Positions 1 to 9,379 of a stretch of DNA of 64,000 nucleotides are shown piece after piece. The position numbers and the translations under genes are program-made. Position 1 is the stretch's first letter, and each line of letters opens with the position of its first letter. Source of the stretch: UBA1046 sp012511325 (GTDB lineage Bacteria; Bacillota; Clostridia; Saccharofermentanales; DTU023). The notes under the pieces are model-generated. The model was given only the letters and a program-made list of their open reading frames with translations, was not told the DNA's origin and searched no databases. The DNA is taken from assembly GCA_050951925.1 (NCBI GenBank), contig JBMNJZ010000001.1:248001-312000 (forward strand). Direction: 5' to 3'.

Positions 1-428
1 CTGCCGATCGTTGCGGGAAATCTACTTTTTTCGCTTCAGGCCTGCTTTTCGCCGGTACAGGCTGTTGTTGATCATAATTAATCTTCATGCATATCTCCAG
101 TATACAAGCTGGTCTTCAACCACAAAAACCAGAAGAATAGAAGCTAAAACTGCGGATTTTTTGCCGACTGATGAGAGCAGAGGGTATTCAATCTCCGGTG
201 CTCAATCTCCGGTTTTATTGAAGGCTAATCCACATTATGTATTATTAGCAAGTCCTTTTCAACTGATTTGTCAATTCCGGAGATAACAATTATGTGTCAA
301 ATAGCGTAAATTTTTCGTTAAAGAAAGAGTTAGCTCATCCTAAGATGTTATCTTTTAAAACACTGCTGCTGACATTAGCTGCCAAATAATTTATAACCAC
401 TTCAGCAGCCGATTTAAGTACCAGATAT
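1..428. other. Left edge, no supportable gene
   Basis: No convincing gene is visible here. A short rightward frame is open from base 1 to a TAA near base 81 and could be the last ~26 codons of a gene that begins outside the window. A longer 91-codon rightward frame (11-286) has no ribosome binding site, an Arg-rich and unprotein-like composition, and no recognisable family, so it is not called. Confidence 0.4.
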
Positions 429-461
429 AAAAAGGCCGGCTCGTCCGGAGCCGGCTTTTTT
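429..461. terminator. Bidirectional intrinsic terminator
   Basis: An 8-bp GC-rich stem (GCCGGCTC, 435-442, pairing with 448-455) with a 5-nt loop is flanked by A5 on the left and T6 on the right. It can therefore stop transcripts from both sides. It lies directly after the leftward secreted-protein gene that ends at 507. Confidence 0.85.
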
Positions 462-506
462 CCCAATCAAACTTAAAGAATGACGAAGGCGCTATCTGTT
501 CGTTTG

Positions 507-1058
507 CTAATTCTGACCCAGCGGGCAATTGGCTCTCCTGTCGCTCTTATTGCTGCGTCCGGGTGTATTGGCTTTGTTTTGGGCATTTTTGCCACGATTG
601 CCTCTTGCCGGAGCAGTGTCATCTGCAGAAGCTTGATTTCTGTTGCGACCGGGGACTCCATCAGCAGGTGGATTGCCATCATAGGGACAGTTCGCGGAAT
701 CACAGTTATCGCCACTTTGATCTCTTAGGCGGCGACGGCTACCTTGCTGATCTTGCTCCCCATCTCTCAGGCGCAGATTGCCGGTAATTTGTTCATCACT
801 CAAGCCTCGCCCGCGCAGCTCTTTCTTGAACTCTTCCTTATTGCCGAAGCGGGGAGGGATCTTGCTGTTGTCTGATCCAACGGCGCGTCCCCGTCGTTGC
901 TTGGCCGATCCGGCCTTCACGGCTGTTTCTGATATTTCGGCAGCTGCCGACTTGGTATCTTCCTGAGCCGATATGCCCGTGGAGGGGAAAATCAAAACCA
1001 AAGTCAGTATTAGAACTACCATCGCGGATATTATTATTTTGCAAAGATGCTTTTTCAT
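507..1058 (-). CDS. Small secreted basic protein, unknown function
   Basis: No family is recognised. The start is placed at the internal ATG at 1058, because AAAGGAG sits just upstream and the protein then opens with a classic signal peptide (Lys-rich start, ~20 hydrophobic residues, Ala-rich cleavage region near residue 32). The 183-residue product is low-complexity and rich in Arg, Asn, Gln, Gly and Asp, with several Arg-Gly pairs and three cysteines in NC-P-like contexts in its second half. It is the last gene of an apparent operon with the response regulator and sensor kinase, so it may be an output or sensed partner of that two-component system; this is inferred from position only. Confidence 0.7.
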   Translation of the reverse strand: MKKHLCKIIISAMVVLILTLVLIFPSTGISAQEDTKSAAAEISETAVKAGSAKQRRGRAVGSDNSKIPPRFGNKEEFKKELRGRGLSDEQITGNLRLRDGEQDQQGSRRRLRDQSGDNCDSANCPYDGNPPADGVPGRNRNQASADDTAPARGNRGKNAQNKANTPGRSNKSDRRANCPLGQN

Positions 1059-1152
1059 TTTGAACTCCTTTCCTGGTTTATGGCTTACCGCCATCTGATC
1101 TGACTTCAGGATATAAGAGCTGCATGTCCTTTAAAGGGAATTAATATGTTTT

Positions 1153-2703
1153 TCAGGTGTTTTTTAGAAGAGATTTCGGTATCAGCAACTTGAACACCGA
1201 ACCCCGGCCGGGCCGGGAATCAACTTCCATAGCCATACCATGGCGTTTGGCAATACTCGCGGCAATCGTCAAGCCCAGACCAATATCCTGATTTTGCTTT
1301 TTTGCAGTATAAAAGCGATCAAAAATATTTTGTCTGACTTCTTCTGACATGCCCTCGCCGTAATCAGTGACAGACAAGACAGCATCCGCTGTCGGAGATT
1401 TGGCTAATACAATCTCAATCTTGCTCCCGGACGGAGAATATTTTAGTGCATTGTCGAGTAATATCAGGCATAATTGACGGATTCTGCCATAGTCGGCCTC
1501 CACAACCAGATCATGATCCAACTCGGAAACCAGTTCAACCGCTTTTTCCGCTGCCAAATGACGGATACTCCTCAGCGCATCAGCCACAATATCGCTCAAT
1601 CTGACCGTACTGAGATCCAGTGAGAATTCCTTGTGATCCAATCGAGACAGCTCCAGCAGGTCATTGACCAGGCGATCCAGCGCTTTGATATCGTTCTTAA
1701 TATTATCGATATAGTCCGGAATTTCTTCCGGTCTGACGATCCCGTCAGACAAGGCTTCGATGGAACCTCGGATCACAGCTACCGGTGTTCTCAATTCATG
1801 AGATATTTCCGAGATAAAGCTCCTGCGCAGATTATCCTCCTGCTCTCTTTCTTCCCGAGCAGTCTGCAGCCTGCAGGCAAGAATGTCGATCTCCCGCGCC
1901 AGTTCGCCCAGCTCGTCCGGTCTGTTGTAACCGGTTCTGGCGCTGTAATCATCAAGCGCCAGGCGCGCGGTGGTATCCTGAATCCGCTTGATCGGCACAA
2001 TAAAGCGCCTGGATAAAATCAACGCCATCAGCAAAACCAAGGAAATGGCGATCAAAGAAGCCGCAGAAAAACCCAGCAAAGATGAACGATAAAGTATAGG
2101 AATTTCATTGAGGGGCACATGCAGCAGCAAAGCTTTCTGAATAGTATTCTCAGTTTCGATGATCGGAAAACCCAAAGTCAGGGCGGGAATGCCCAGGAAA
2201 TCGGAAAAATCGGTAGACACAGTTTCCTGTCCCTGCAGGTTCAGATCCAAATTGCTGACCGCGTCCGCCGGCAGTTCGGTAAAAGAGTAGGCTTTATCCT
2301 CACCCAGCGAGAGAATGCCACTGTCCCGGTCCAGCACCCAGATATTGGCCTGGATGGCATCATTGAGCATTTTAAGATAGGAATTGCGGGACAGCTTGTA
2401 CTTGCCGAGATTGTTGCGCCTCTGCCTGATATCGCTCTGGTTTTTGCCGACACCTTGTCCCTGGCCATGGCCTTGCGATTCCATCGGCATGCTCTGGGTC
2501 TCCCAGCTAGTCTTATGCTCCGACAGTGTAGCCGCAATCCGGCGGCCTCTGGCTTGCCATTCCTCTTGCAAGGTCTTAAGCAAATATTTGCGATAAAACA
2601 GAGTGTAGACCAGAGTCGACAGCAGGGCAAAAACCAGCAGCAAAAGTACAAAATAAAATACCCATTGTCGCTGTAATTTCCGGTTAATAAATCCTTTTAG
2701 CAT
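1153..2703 (-). CDS. Membrane sensor histidine kinase
   Basis: Two-component sensor kinase of 516 residues that autophosphorylates on histidine and should pass phosphate to the adjacent OmpR-type regulator. There is a transmembrane segment near residues 13-37, an extracytoplasmic sensor region to about 210, a second membrane segment near 215-238, then HAMP, a HisKA box (SHELRTP, the His being the phospho-acceptor), and a HATPase domain with N box (DNALKYSPS), G1 (DYGEGMS) and G2 (IGLGLTI). The sensor region carries a short Gly/Gln/His-rich stretch near residue 80-90 with no family match that I know. It begins 13 bases after the regulator gene ends, so the two are co-transcribed. The ligand cannot be told from sequence. 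Confidence 0.95.
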   Translation of the reverse strand: MLKGFINRKLQRQWVFYFVLLLLVFALLSTLVYTLFYRKYLLKTLQEEWQARGRRIAATLSEHKTSWETQSMPMESQGHGQGQGVGKNQSDIRQRRNNLGKYKLSRNSYLKMLNDAIQANIWVLDRDSGILSLGEDKAYSFTELPADAVSNLDLNLQGQETVSTDFSDFLGIPALTLGFPIIETENTIQKALLLHVPLNEIPILYRSSLLGFSAASLIAISLVLLMALILSRRFIVPIKRIQDTTARLALDDYSARTGYNRPDELGELAREIDILACRLQTAREEREQEDNLRRSFISEISHELRTPVAVIRGSIEALSDGIVRPEEIPDYIDNIKNDIKALDRLVNDLLELSRLDHKEFSLDLSTVRLSDIVADALRSIRHLAAEKAVELVSELDHDLVVEADYGRIRQLCLILLDNALKYSPSGSKIEIVLAKSPTADAVLSVTDYGEGMSEEVRQNIFDRFYTAKKQNQDIGLGLTIAASIAKRHGMAMEVDSRPGRGSVFKLLIPKSLLKNT

Positions 2704-2716
2704 AATGTCTGTCTGC

Positions 2717-3406
2717 CTAGTCCGCCTGATCTAAAAGCTCAAACTGATAGCCGCGGCCTCTGACCGTAGAGATATCCCAGCCGGGATGTCCGACATCAAG
2801 CTTGGCCCGCAGCCGTTTAATATGTGAGTCAACTGTCCTGGCATCGCCGTAGTAATCATACCCCCAGAGCTGATCCAACAGTATCTCGCGGGTATAAACC
2901 CGGGAGGGGTTGGAGGCCATAAGAAAGAGCAATTCCGCTTCTTTCACGGTCAGATTAATTTTCTGACCGTTGATAAAGGCCCGGTTTTGATCCGCTTCGA
3001 TCACAAGATCAGAGATTTCCAGGCGTTTCTGTTCACCCTGGCCCTCGACCCGGCGCAAAATCGCTCTCACTCTGGCCATAACTTCCGCCGGGGAGAATGG
3101 CTTGACAATATAGTCATCAGCGCCGATATCGAGTCCCAGTATACGCTCGAAATCATCCCCGCGGGCAGTAACCATGATGATGGGCACGGAAGATTCCCTG
3201 CGGATGGTACGGCAGACTTCAAAGCCGTCCATTTTCGGCATCATGACATCAAGCAATATTAAGTCAATCTCCCGATCGGCAAAAATCTTAAGTGCCATCT
3301 CGCCATCTGAGGCGATATGAGGTATATAGCCTTCATGGCGGACATAGTCAGCCAGTATGCGCGTAATTTCCTGATTGTCGTCCGCGATCAGGATGTTCTT
3401 CTTCAT
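2717..3406 (-). CDS. OmpR/PhoB-family response regulator
   Basis: DNA-binding response regulator of 229 residues. The receiver domain shows the acidic pair (ADD near residue 10), the phospho-acceptor Asp in LLDVMMPKMDG, the conserved Thr/Ala region and the VKPF lysine. A C-terminal winged helix (Trans_reg_C) ends in the family signature TVRGRGYQFE. The start is the ATG at 3406: GGAGG lies 9 bases upstream, and an upstream in-frame ATG would add 12 residues before the receiver fold. It heads the operon with the kinase and the secreted protein. Confidence 0.96.
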   Translation of the reverse strand: MKKNILIADDNQEITRILADYVRHEGYIPHIASDGEMALKIFADREIDLILLDVMMPKMDGFEVCRTIRRESSVPIIMVTARGDDFERILGLDIGADDYIVKPFSPAEVMARVRAILRRVEGQGEQKRLEISDLVIEADQNRAFINGQKINLTVKEAELLFLMASNPSRVYTREILLDQLWGYDYYGDARTVDSHIKRLRAKLDVGHPGWDISTVRGRGYQFELLDQAD

Positions 3407-3554
3407 CGTTAGGAGCCTCCTGTATAAGCTGCCGGGAAACAAATCCCGGCCATAACATCAAATCTAAGACATTATTAGCACAGCAATATGTCTTTTTCGT
3501 GTTTGGCGCGGGCGTCTTCGTTTCATGATCGGAAAGTAATAATGTATGCCATAT

Positions 3555-4162
3555 TTAATATATCTCCTTTACTATATCTTTAAGGGCGGCAATGCCCTGT
3601 TCAATTTCCGCTTCAGTATTGAAATAAGAAAAAGAAAAGCGAACTATGCCCTGGTCAACCGTGGCGAAATGTTGGTGCAGCCTGGGAGCGCAGTGGCTGC
3701 CGGCTCTGGTAGCTATCCGGTACTGTTGCCAGAGTCTGGTTGCAATCTCCGTCGAGGAAACACCCTGTAGATTAAGAGCCACCAGGGGTAGTCTGTCAGC
3801 AACTCTCCCATCTCATTGCATTCAATAAAGCTCAGACGACAGTCTCTGAGATAGAGCGGACGCAAGACGGAATTGTGCTCCGCCACTGAGGTTATCACAT
3901 GATCTTGGGCTTCAATCAGGGATTGGATAACGAGATTAAGACTTTCGGTGGCGGAAGCAGTGAATGCCACCCCCAGCGGATCGGACAGGCCGATCAGTTG
4001 CGCTATCAGCTCGCGGGTGCGGTAAATCGCCCGGTTCGCCAGCAGCATAGGCTCGTGAAACGACCTGCCCGCATTGCCAAAAGATTCGATACCGTATTTG
4101 ACAGCTGCAGACACCTCGGGCGGCTTCAGCAGTGTAGTGGCGCTGTTATCAAAATAAATCAT
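3555..4162 (-). pseudogene. Cysteine desulfurase-like aminotransferase, internally deleted
   Basis: Remnant of a class V aminotransferase of the SufS/Csd type (PLP enzymes that release sulfur from cysteine). The N-terminal part from the ATG at 4162 is intact for about 115 residues (YFDNSATTLLKPPEV, SFGNAGRSFHEP, TASATESLNLVIQSL, AEHNSVLRPL). Near base 3785 the frame shifts and the sequence continues directly with the C-terminal part (VALNLQGVSSTEIA, RAGSHCAPRLHQ, GIVRFSFSYFN). About 190 residues are missing, including the segment with the PLP lysine, so no active enzyme can be made. The C-terminal Cys in SHCAP is the family's sulfur-carrying position. The junction is clean, which suggests one deletion rather than gradual decay. 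Confidence 0.85.
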
Positions 4163-4318
4163 GCTCTGTCCTGTTTTTTGAGCCGGCCTGTTTGTCCGGC
4201 TGTCAAACACAGAATAACATAAACCAAATCCTTTTCGGCATCGCCTCCGATGCCCGGCCGCCTTTATCTTAGCCAACTGTTACAATCTGCTTGCTTTTTT
4301 GCCTTAATACTGATAAAC

Positions 4319-4348
4319 TTGTTCCAGGTTTTTAGGGATGATTATATA
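4319..4348 (+). promoter_or_regulatory. Candidate livK promoter
   Basis: TTGTTC at 4319-4324 and TATATA at 4343-4348 are 18 bases apart, about 110 bases upstream of livK. The whole interval 4319-4440 is very AT-rich with further TATA-like hexamers, so alternative start points are likely. Confidence 0.4.
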
Positions 4349-4460
4349 TAGTTATATTATGATTATTCCCTATATTTTATCGACAGGAGTATTCCCCTGT
4401 CATTATAATTTCATTGTGCATTGGGAAAATAATGCATATATGAGAGGAGGAAATTGCAAA

Positions 4461-5708
4461 ATGAAAAGAAAATGGTTCCTATTGCTCGCCCTGATCCTGG
4501 CCTTCAGTGTCCTGGCTATGGGTTGCGCAAAGAAAGACGAACCGGCCAAAACCGAAGCTCCGGCAGCTGATAAAACTGAGGCTCCGGCTGGAGAAGAAAC
4601 CGACGCTCCGGATGTTGAGGAGCCAGACGAGCCCGATGAGCCCGAAGAGCCCGCAGCCGAAGGTCGTGAACTCAAATTAGGTGTTCTGGTGCCTACAACT
4701 GGCCCTGAAGCCTATTACGGCAAAGACATGCTCAACTCTTATCAGATGGCTGTCGATGAGATCAATGAGGCCGGCGGCTTCATGGGTGGTTACACTTTTG
4801 TTCTGGCACAGGAAGATGATGCTTGCGACGCCGCTCAGGCAGCTACGGCAGCTTCTAAGATCCTGTCCGGCGACCCCGACTTTATCGTCGGCGGCTATTG
4901 CTCCGGAGCAACCATCCCGGCTTTGCAGCAGTTCTTTGATGCTGACAAGGTCATGCTGATCTCCGCTGCAAACTCGACCAATATCACCGACCTGAATCTG
5001 AACCAGAGCTTCATGATCAACAGCCCGGGCACTCACGGCGCTCAGACGCTGCTAGACCTGGCCAAGCATCTTGAGGTCACAAAGCTCGCCACGATCCACC
5101 AGGGCGATGACTATACCAAGAATCTCTCTGATATCGTTGAGCGCGAAGCACCCGGCCAAGGCTTTGAGGTTGTCACAGTACAGGTTATGGAGAAGCAAGC
5201 ACCTGACGTATCAGCTATCGTCACAGCTATCCGCAACGCCGGTGCCGAACTGGTCTACTGGTGCGGTTACCACGCAGACGGCTCCAACGTCATCAAGCAG
5301 CTCCGTCAGGGCGGCTATGAAGGCTTTATCGTCTGCGGTGACGGCTCATCTTCCGTCGACCTGATCACCGGCAGCGGCCCGGCAGGAGAAGGTGTCTATG
5401 TCACCTCCCCGCCCTATGTCGAACTGGCCGAAGGCGGTGAAGAATATGTCGCCAAGTACGAGGCGAAATACGGTATGCCTCCAGGCGGATACTCCACACT
5501 CTGCTACGACACAATCTATCTGCTGAAAGCCGCAATCGAAGAAGCCGGCACAATTGAGTTCGAGGCAGTCCGCGATACTCTGCAGAATATCGAGTACAAG
5601 GGCATGTCCGGCTTGATCAAGTTCGCAGATAACCGTGAGCTGGCACAGTCCAACTTCATGATCGTACAGATCCAGGATGGCAAATTCGTTCGTATCGATC
5701 TGCCCTAA
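4461..5708 (+). CDS. livK: Branched-chain amino acid ABC transporter, substrate-binding lipoprotein
   Basis: Periplasmic-binding-protein type I lipoprotein that captures leucine, isoleucine, valine or related amino acids outside the membrane and delivers them to LivHM. The start is the ATG at 4461, preceded by GAGAGGAGG. The 415-residue product has a lipoprotein signal peptide with lipobox VLAMGC, then a roughly 45-residue linker rich in Glu, Asp, Pro and Ala that tethers the binding domain, and then the Peripla_BP_6 fold starting at LKLGVLVPTTGPEAYYGKD. Other family features are the EDDACDA segment and GYCSGAT. An intrinsic terminator follows directly, so livK mRNA should exceed that of the membrane genes. 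Confidence 0.95.
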   Translation: MKRKWFLLLALILAFSVLAMGCAKKDEPAKTEAPAADKTEAPAGEETDAPDVEEPDEPDEPEEPAAEGRELKLGVLVPTTGPEAYYGKDMLNSYQMAVDEINEAGGFMGGYTFVLAQEDDACDAAQAATAASKILSGDPDFIVGGYCSGATIPALQQFFDADKVMLISAANSTNITDLNLNQSFMINSPGTHGAQTLLDLAKHLEVTKLATIHQGDDYTKNLSDIVEREAPGQGFEVVTVQVMEKQAPDVSAIVTAIRNAGAELVYWCGYHADGSNVIKQLRQGGYEGFIVCGDGSSSVDLITGSGPAGEGVYVTSPPYVELAEGGEEYVAKYEAKYGMPPGGYSTLCYDTIYLLKAAIEEAGTIEFEAVRDTLQNIEYKGMSGLIKFADNRELAQSNFMIVQIQDGKFVRIDLP

Positions 5709-5722
5709 TGGTAATTCTTAAT

Positions 5723-5757
5723 GAATGGGCGCACTCGCGCCCATTCGCTTTTTTTTT
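5723..5757 (+). terminator. Intrinsic terminator between livK and livH
   Basis: A perfect 10-bp stem (GAATGGGCGC, 5723-5732, with 5737-5746) closes a 4-nt loop and is followed by T9 at 5749-5757. It lies inside the liv operon, 15 bases after livK stops, and is a likely partial terminator that sets the binding-protein to transporter ratio. Confidence 0.85.
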
Positions 5758-5785
5758 ATGCATATGATTAGGTGGTGATAATCGA

Positions 5786-6700
5786 ATGTTATCTACAGGT
5801 GAGGTAATTATTCAGCAACTTATGAATGGTCTGATCACGGGCTCTTTCTATGCCCTGATCTCTCTAGGCTATTCAATGGTTTACGGTATTATTAAACTTT
5901 TGAACTTTGCTCATGGTGATATCTACATGACCGGTGCTTTCATCGGCTTCGCCGTCTTCGGCGCACTTGCCGGAGCTCTGGGTACCGGCTGGCTCAGTAT
6001 CATTCTGGCCATGTTGGCAGCCATGTTTTTATGCGGCGCACTGGGTTTCCTCATCCAGCGCATAGCCTACCGGCCTTTGCTGGATGCACCGCGCATGTCG
6101 CTATTAATTACAGCCATTGGTATGTCACTGGTTCTCTACAACACCGTGATGGTAATCACCAATGGTGAATTCATGTTCTTTATCCATGGGGTCAATCCGA
6201 CTGCAGGCATTACTTTCGGTAATATTACTATCACATGGATCCAGTTAGTCCTGCTCGGCATTACGGCATCTCTTATGATCGCATTGACCTGGTTCATTTC
6301 CACTACGATCTGGGGCAAGGCAATGCGCGCCATTTCCTTGGATAAGCCTACCTGTCGTCTGATGGGCATCAATGTCAATAAGATCATCGGCCTGACCTTC
6401 TTCATCGGTTCTGCTCTGGCAGCGGTGGCTGGCGTCATGCACTGTGTCTACTATGGCAATATCCAATATTTTATGGGCTATATCATGGGCATGAAAGCCT
6501 TTACGGCGGCCGTCATCGGCGGTATCGGATCCCTTCCGGGCGCCATGCTCGGCGGTATACTCCTGGGATTGCTGGAGGCTGCCGGTACACAAGTATTTGG
6601 TTCTTCCTGGAAAGACGTTTTTGCTTTTGTCTTGTTGATTCTGATGCTGATCTTCAAACCGACCGGCCTCTTGGGCAAGACTGAAGTAGAGAGGATGTAG
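5786..6700 (+). CDS. livH: Branched-chain amino acid ABC permease LivH
   Basis: First of two integral membrane subunits of the LIV importer, 304 residues, nearly all hydrophobic with about eight membrane helices. Family signatures include LISLGYSMVYGIIKLLNFAHGD near the N-terminus, the cytoplasmic coupling segment (GKAMRAISLDKPTCRLMGIN), which contacts the ATPases, and the C-terminal AVIGGIGSLPGAMLGG. An AGGTGG site precedes the ATG. It is followed after two bases by livM, so they are translationally linked. Confidence 0.96.
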   Translation: MLSTGEVIIQQLMNGLITGSFYALISLGYSMVYGIIKLLNFAHGDIYMTGAFIGFAVFGALAGALGTGWLSIILAMLAAMFLCGALGFLIQRIAYRPLLDAPRMSLLITAIGMSLVLYNTVMVITNGEFMFFIHGVNPTAGITFGNITITWIQLVLLGITASLMIALTWFISTTIWGKAMRAISLDKPTCRLMGINVNKIIGLTFFIGSALAAVAGVMHCVYYGNIQYFMGYIMGMKAFTAAVIGGIGSLPGAMLGGILLGLLEAAGTQVFGSSWKDVFAFVLLILMLIFKPTGLLGKTEVERM

Positions 6701-6702
6701 CC

Positions 6703-7770
6703 ATGGAAAATAAAACAAATGATTTGAATGTTGAAGAAGTCGTTGTCAATGAGTCAACCAATCCGTGCGCGCCAACCCCGACAACAGGGCATCGCAGCGG
6801 TTTCCTGGGCGTTATTGACAAAATGGCTGATGCTTTCTACAGCTTTACGGACCCGATCGCGGTCAGGATTGTAATCTTCGGTGTTCTGGCGGCTTTTGTT
6901 CTGACTGTACCGCTCTGGGCTAACAACTATATTCTGCAAATCGCCTGGAATGCTATGTTCTATATGCTGCTGGCGCTCGGCTGTAATATAATTGTCGGCT
7001 TTACCGGCCTGATTGACCTCGGCTATGCGGCAAAATTTGCCGTCGGTGCCTATACCTCGGCAATTCTGGTCAAGAACTTTGGCTGGAGCTTCTGGCTAAC
7101 ACTGCCCGTGGTTGTTGTGACCGGTTTTATTGCCGCCGTTATCATCGGCGGACCGACACTGCGTTTGCGCAGTGACTATCTGGCCATTGTTACGCTGGGC
7201 TTCGGTGAAATCGTCAGAATTGTCGCCCGCAACCTGGAGTTTACGGGTTCCGCTTCCGGTATTTCCGGTATCCCCCGTCCCTACCTTTTTGGCGTTAGGC
7301 TGACCAAGATCTGGATGTGGTACTATCTGTTTATCGTCCTTGTGGTAATATTCGTGGTAATATCCAATCGTATCAAAGACTCCCGCTTCGGACGCGCTCT
7401 GGCCTATGTGCGTGAGGACCAGGATGCCGCTGAAGCTATGGGTGTCAATGTCGTTAACTACAAACTGTGGGCCTTCATTGTGGGCACGATACTAGGAGCC
7501 TTGGCAGGCGCCTTCTATGCTATGGAGATGGCCGCCATTTCTCCCAACAGCTTCCAGTTCCAACAATCCACCAATATCCTACTCTCCGTAGTTCTCGGTG
7601 GCATGGGTAAAGTACCTGGCGTTATGGCCGGCGCAGCTTTCTTTACGATTTTCCCGGAGATCTTCCGTGATATCGGTGAATACAGAATGCTGATCTTCGG
7701 CGTGGCTCTTATCATCGCGATGATCTTCCGTCCGCAGGGATTGTGGCCGGATAAGCGTCGCCGCCGGTAG
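6703..7770 (+). CDS. livM: Branched-chain amino acid ABC permease LivM
   Basis: Second membrane subunit, 355 residues. The N-terminal ~45 residues are hydrophilic and Asn/Glu/Thr-rich and have no counterpart in a minimal LivM; the membrane core begins near residue 50. Family signatures are ALGCNIIVGFTGLIDLGYAA, TLRLRSDYLAIVTLGFGEI, the coupling segment RFGRALAYVREDQDAAEAMG and VVLGGMGKVPGV. It forms a heterodimer with LivH and is driven by LivG and LivF. Confidence 0.95.
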   Translation: MENKTNDLNVEEVVVNESTNPCAPTPTTGHRSGFLGVIDKMADAFYSFTDPIAVRIVIFGVLAAFVLTVPLWANNYILQIAWNAMFYMLLALGCNIIVGFTGLIDLGYAAKFAVGAYTSAILVKNFGWSFWLTLPVVVVTGFIAAVIIGGPTLRLRSDYLAIVTLGFGEIVRIVARNLEFTGSASGISGIPRPYLFGVRLTKIWMWYYLFIVLVVIFVVISNRIKDSRFGRALAYVREDQDAAEAMGVNVVNYKLWAFIVGTILGALAGAFYAMEMAAISPNSFQFQQSTNILLSVVLGGMGKVPGVMAGAAFFTIFPEIFRDIGEYRMLIFGVALIIAMIFRPQGLWPDKRRRR

Positions 7771-7800
7771 AGCTGTGAGAACGAAAGGAGAAGATATCAA

Positions 7801-8580
7801 ATGGCATTAATGGAAGTTACAGATTTAACCATGATCTTCGGCGGTATTGTCGCTGTTGATTCATTGACTTTCGATATTGAGGAAGGCTCCATCACGGCAT
7901 TGATCGGACCGAACGGCGCCGGTAAGACTTCAGCCTTTAACTGTCTGACAGGTTTCTACAAGGCGACCAGAGGGGAAATCCTTTTTGAGGGCAAATCATT
8001 GCTGAATATGCGCCCCTATCTCATTACATACAGAAAGATCATCCGCACATTCCAGAACGTCCGTCTATTCAAAAATCTGACGGTTATGGATAATGTCTTG
8101 AGCGGCTGCCACAGACTAGGCAAAAAATTCGTCGGCAGTGCGATGCTCCGTACTCCCTCCGAGCGCAAAGAGGAGGCGAGGTTAAGAAAAATTGCTGAAG
8201 AAGCCATGGATTTCATCGGCATTCTGGACCTGAAAGATGAAATTGCCAAGAATCTATCCTATGGTAACCAGCGCCGGGTTGAGTGGGCACGCGCCCTCGC
8301 CAGTCAGCCGAAATTGCTGCTGCTGGACGAGCCGGCAGCCGGACTGAACCGGGAAGAAAAGAACGATCTGATTCGTCTCATCCGTCGTTTCCGCGACGAG
8401 CTGGGAATCACGGTCTTCCTGATCGAGCACGATATGAGTCTGGTCATGGAAGTTGCGGAACGAATTGTCGTTATCAACTTCGGCACTAAGATTGCCGAGG
8501 GAACGCCGGCAGAGGTACAGGCCAATCCGTTGGTTATTGAAGCATACCTCGGAAAAGAAGATGAAGAGGAGGCAGTCTAA
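7801..8580 (+). CDS. livG: Branched-chain amino acid ABC ATPase LivG
   Basis: Cytoplasmic ATPase subunit of 259 residues. It has Walker A GPNGAGKTS near residue 38, the Q loop at RTFQNVRLF, an ABC signature in the LivG form (LSYGNQRRVEWARAL), Walker B LLLLDEPAAGLN and the H-loop His in LIEHDMSLV. A clear AAAGGAG precedes the start. Its stop codon overlaps the livF start by one base, which is typical of translational coupling. Confidence 0.97.
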   Translation: MALMEVTDLTMIFGGIVAVDSLTFDIEEGSITALIGPNGAGKTSAFNCLTGFYKATRGEILFEGKSLLNMRPYLITYRKIIRTFQNVRLFKNLTVMDNVLSGCHRLGKKFVGSAMLRTPSERKEEARLRKIAEEAMDFIGILDLKDEIAKNLSYGNQRRVEWARALASQPKLLLLDEPAAGLNREEKNDLIRLIRRFRDELGITVFLIEHDMSLVMEVAERIVVINFGTKIAEGTPAEVQANPLVIEAYLGKEDEEEAV

Positions 8581-9311
8581 TGAGCGAATCAAATGAAGTC
8601 GTACTTAAGGTAGAAAATGTTGACACATACTACGGCAATATTCGCGCCTTGCACAACATCAGTTTCCATGTATGTGACAAGCAGATCGTCACTCTGCTCG
8701 GCAGTAATGGTGCCGGCAAATCGACTACACTAAAAACGATCTCCAATATAGAGCCTTGTCGGACCGGTAAGATCACTTTCTTCGGTGAGGATATTACCAA
8801 GTTGCCTGCACATAGTGTTGTTGAGCGCGGGCTGATCCATATCCCGGAAGGTCGCCGTATCTTCAGAGACCTGACAGTGACCGAGAACCTGGAGCTGGGT
8901 GCTTTCACACTCAAGGATGACAGGAAACGCAAATCTCTGATCGCTGATGTCTTTGACCGTTTCCCGCGTCTCGGCGAGCGCTATAAACAGCTGGGCGGTA
9001 CTCTTTCCGGCGGTGAACAGCAGATGCTGGCAGTCGGCCGCGGCCTGATGGCACAGCCCAAGCTCCTGATGATGGATGAACCGTCGATGGGCCTGGCGCC
9101 GTTGCTTGTGGCAGAGGTAGCCGATATTATCCGCGTTCTTAATAATGAGGGCATCCCGATTCTGCTGGTCGAACAGAACTCTAAAATGGCTCTGGGCCTG
9201 GCGGATTACGGTTATGTTCTCGATACCGGTGAAATCGTGCTCGAAAACACCGGCGAAAATCTGAAGAAGGATGATAAAGTTATTAAAGCTTATATGGGTG
9301 GCGGTGAGTAA
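8580..9311 (+). CDS. livF: Branched-chain amino acid ABC ATPase LivF
   Basis: Second ATPase subunit, 243 residues: Walker A GSNGAGKST, signature LSGGEQQMLAVGRGL, Walker B LLMMDEPSMGLAPLL and H-loop LLVEQNSKMAL. It pairs with LivG to energise uptake through LivHM. It is the last gene of the operon, followed by a strong intrinsic terminator. A second, different LivF fragment sits at the right edge of the window. Confidence 0.97.
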   Translation: MSESNEVVLKVENVDTYYGNIRALHNISFHVCDKQIVTLLGSNGAGKSTTLKTISNIEPCRTGKITFFGEDITKLPAHSVVERGLIHIPEGRRIFRDLTVTENLELGAFTLKDDRKRKSLIADVFDRFPRLGERYKQLGGTLSGGEQQMLAVGRGLMAQPKLLMMDEPSMGLAPLLVAEVADIIRVLNNEGIPILLVEQNSKMALGLADYGYVLDTGEIVLENTGENLKKDDKVIKAYMGGGE

Positions 9312-9379
9312 TTACCCCTCCTTCGCAAAATACAAATATTTTGTGGATACATTCTGACTCAGACAAAGCAAACTGTTAA

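Noticed and set aside
11..286. 91-codon rightward frame at the left edge
   Set aside because: TTG start, no ribosome binding site, Arg-rich random-looking sequence, no family.
4334..4371. AGGGA...TCCCT dyad upstream of livK
   Set aside because: Only five matched bases at the ends; inner arms do not align.
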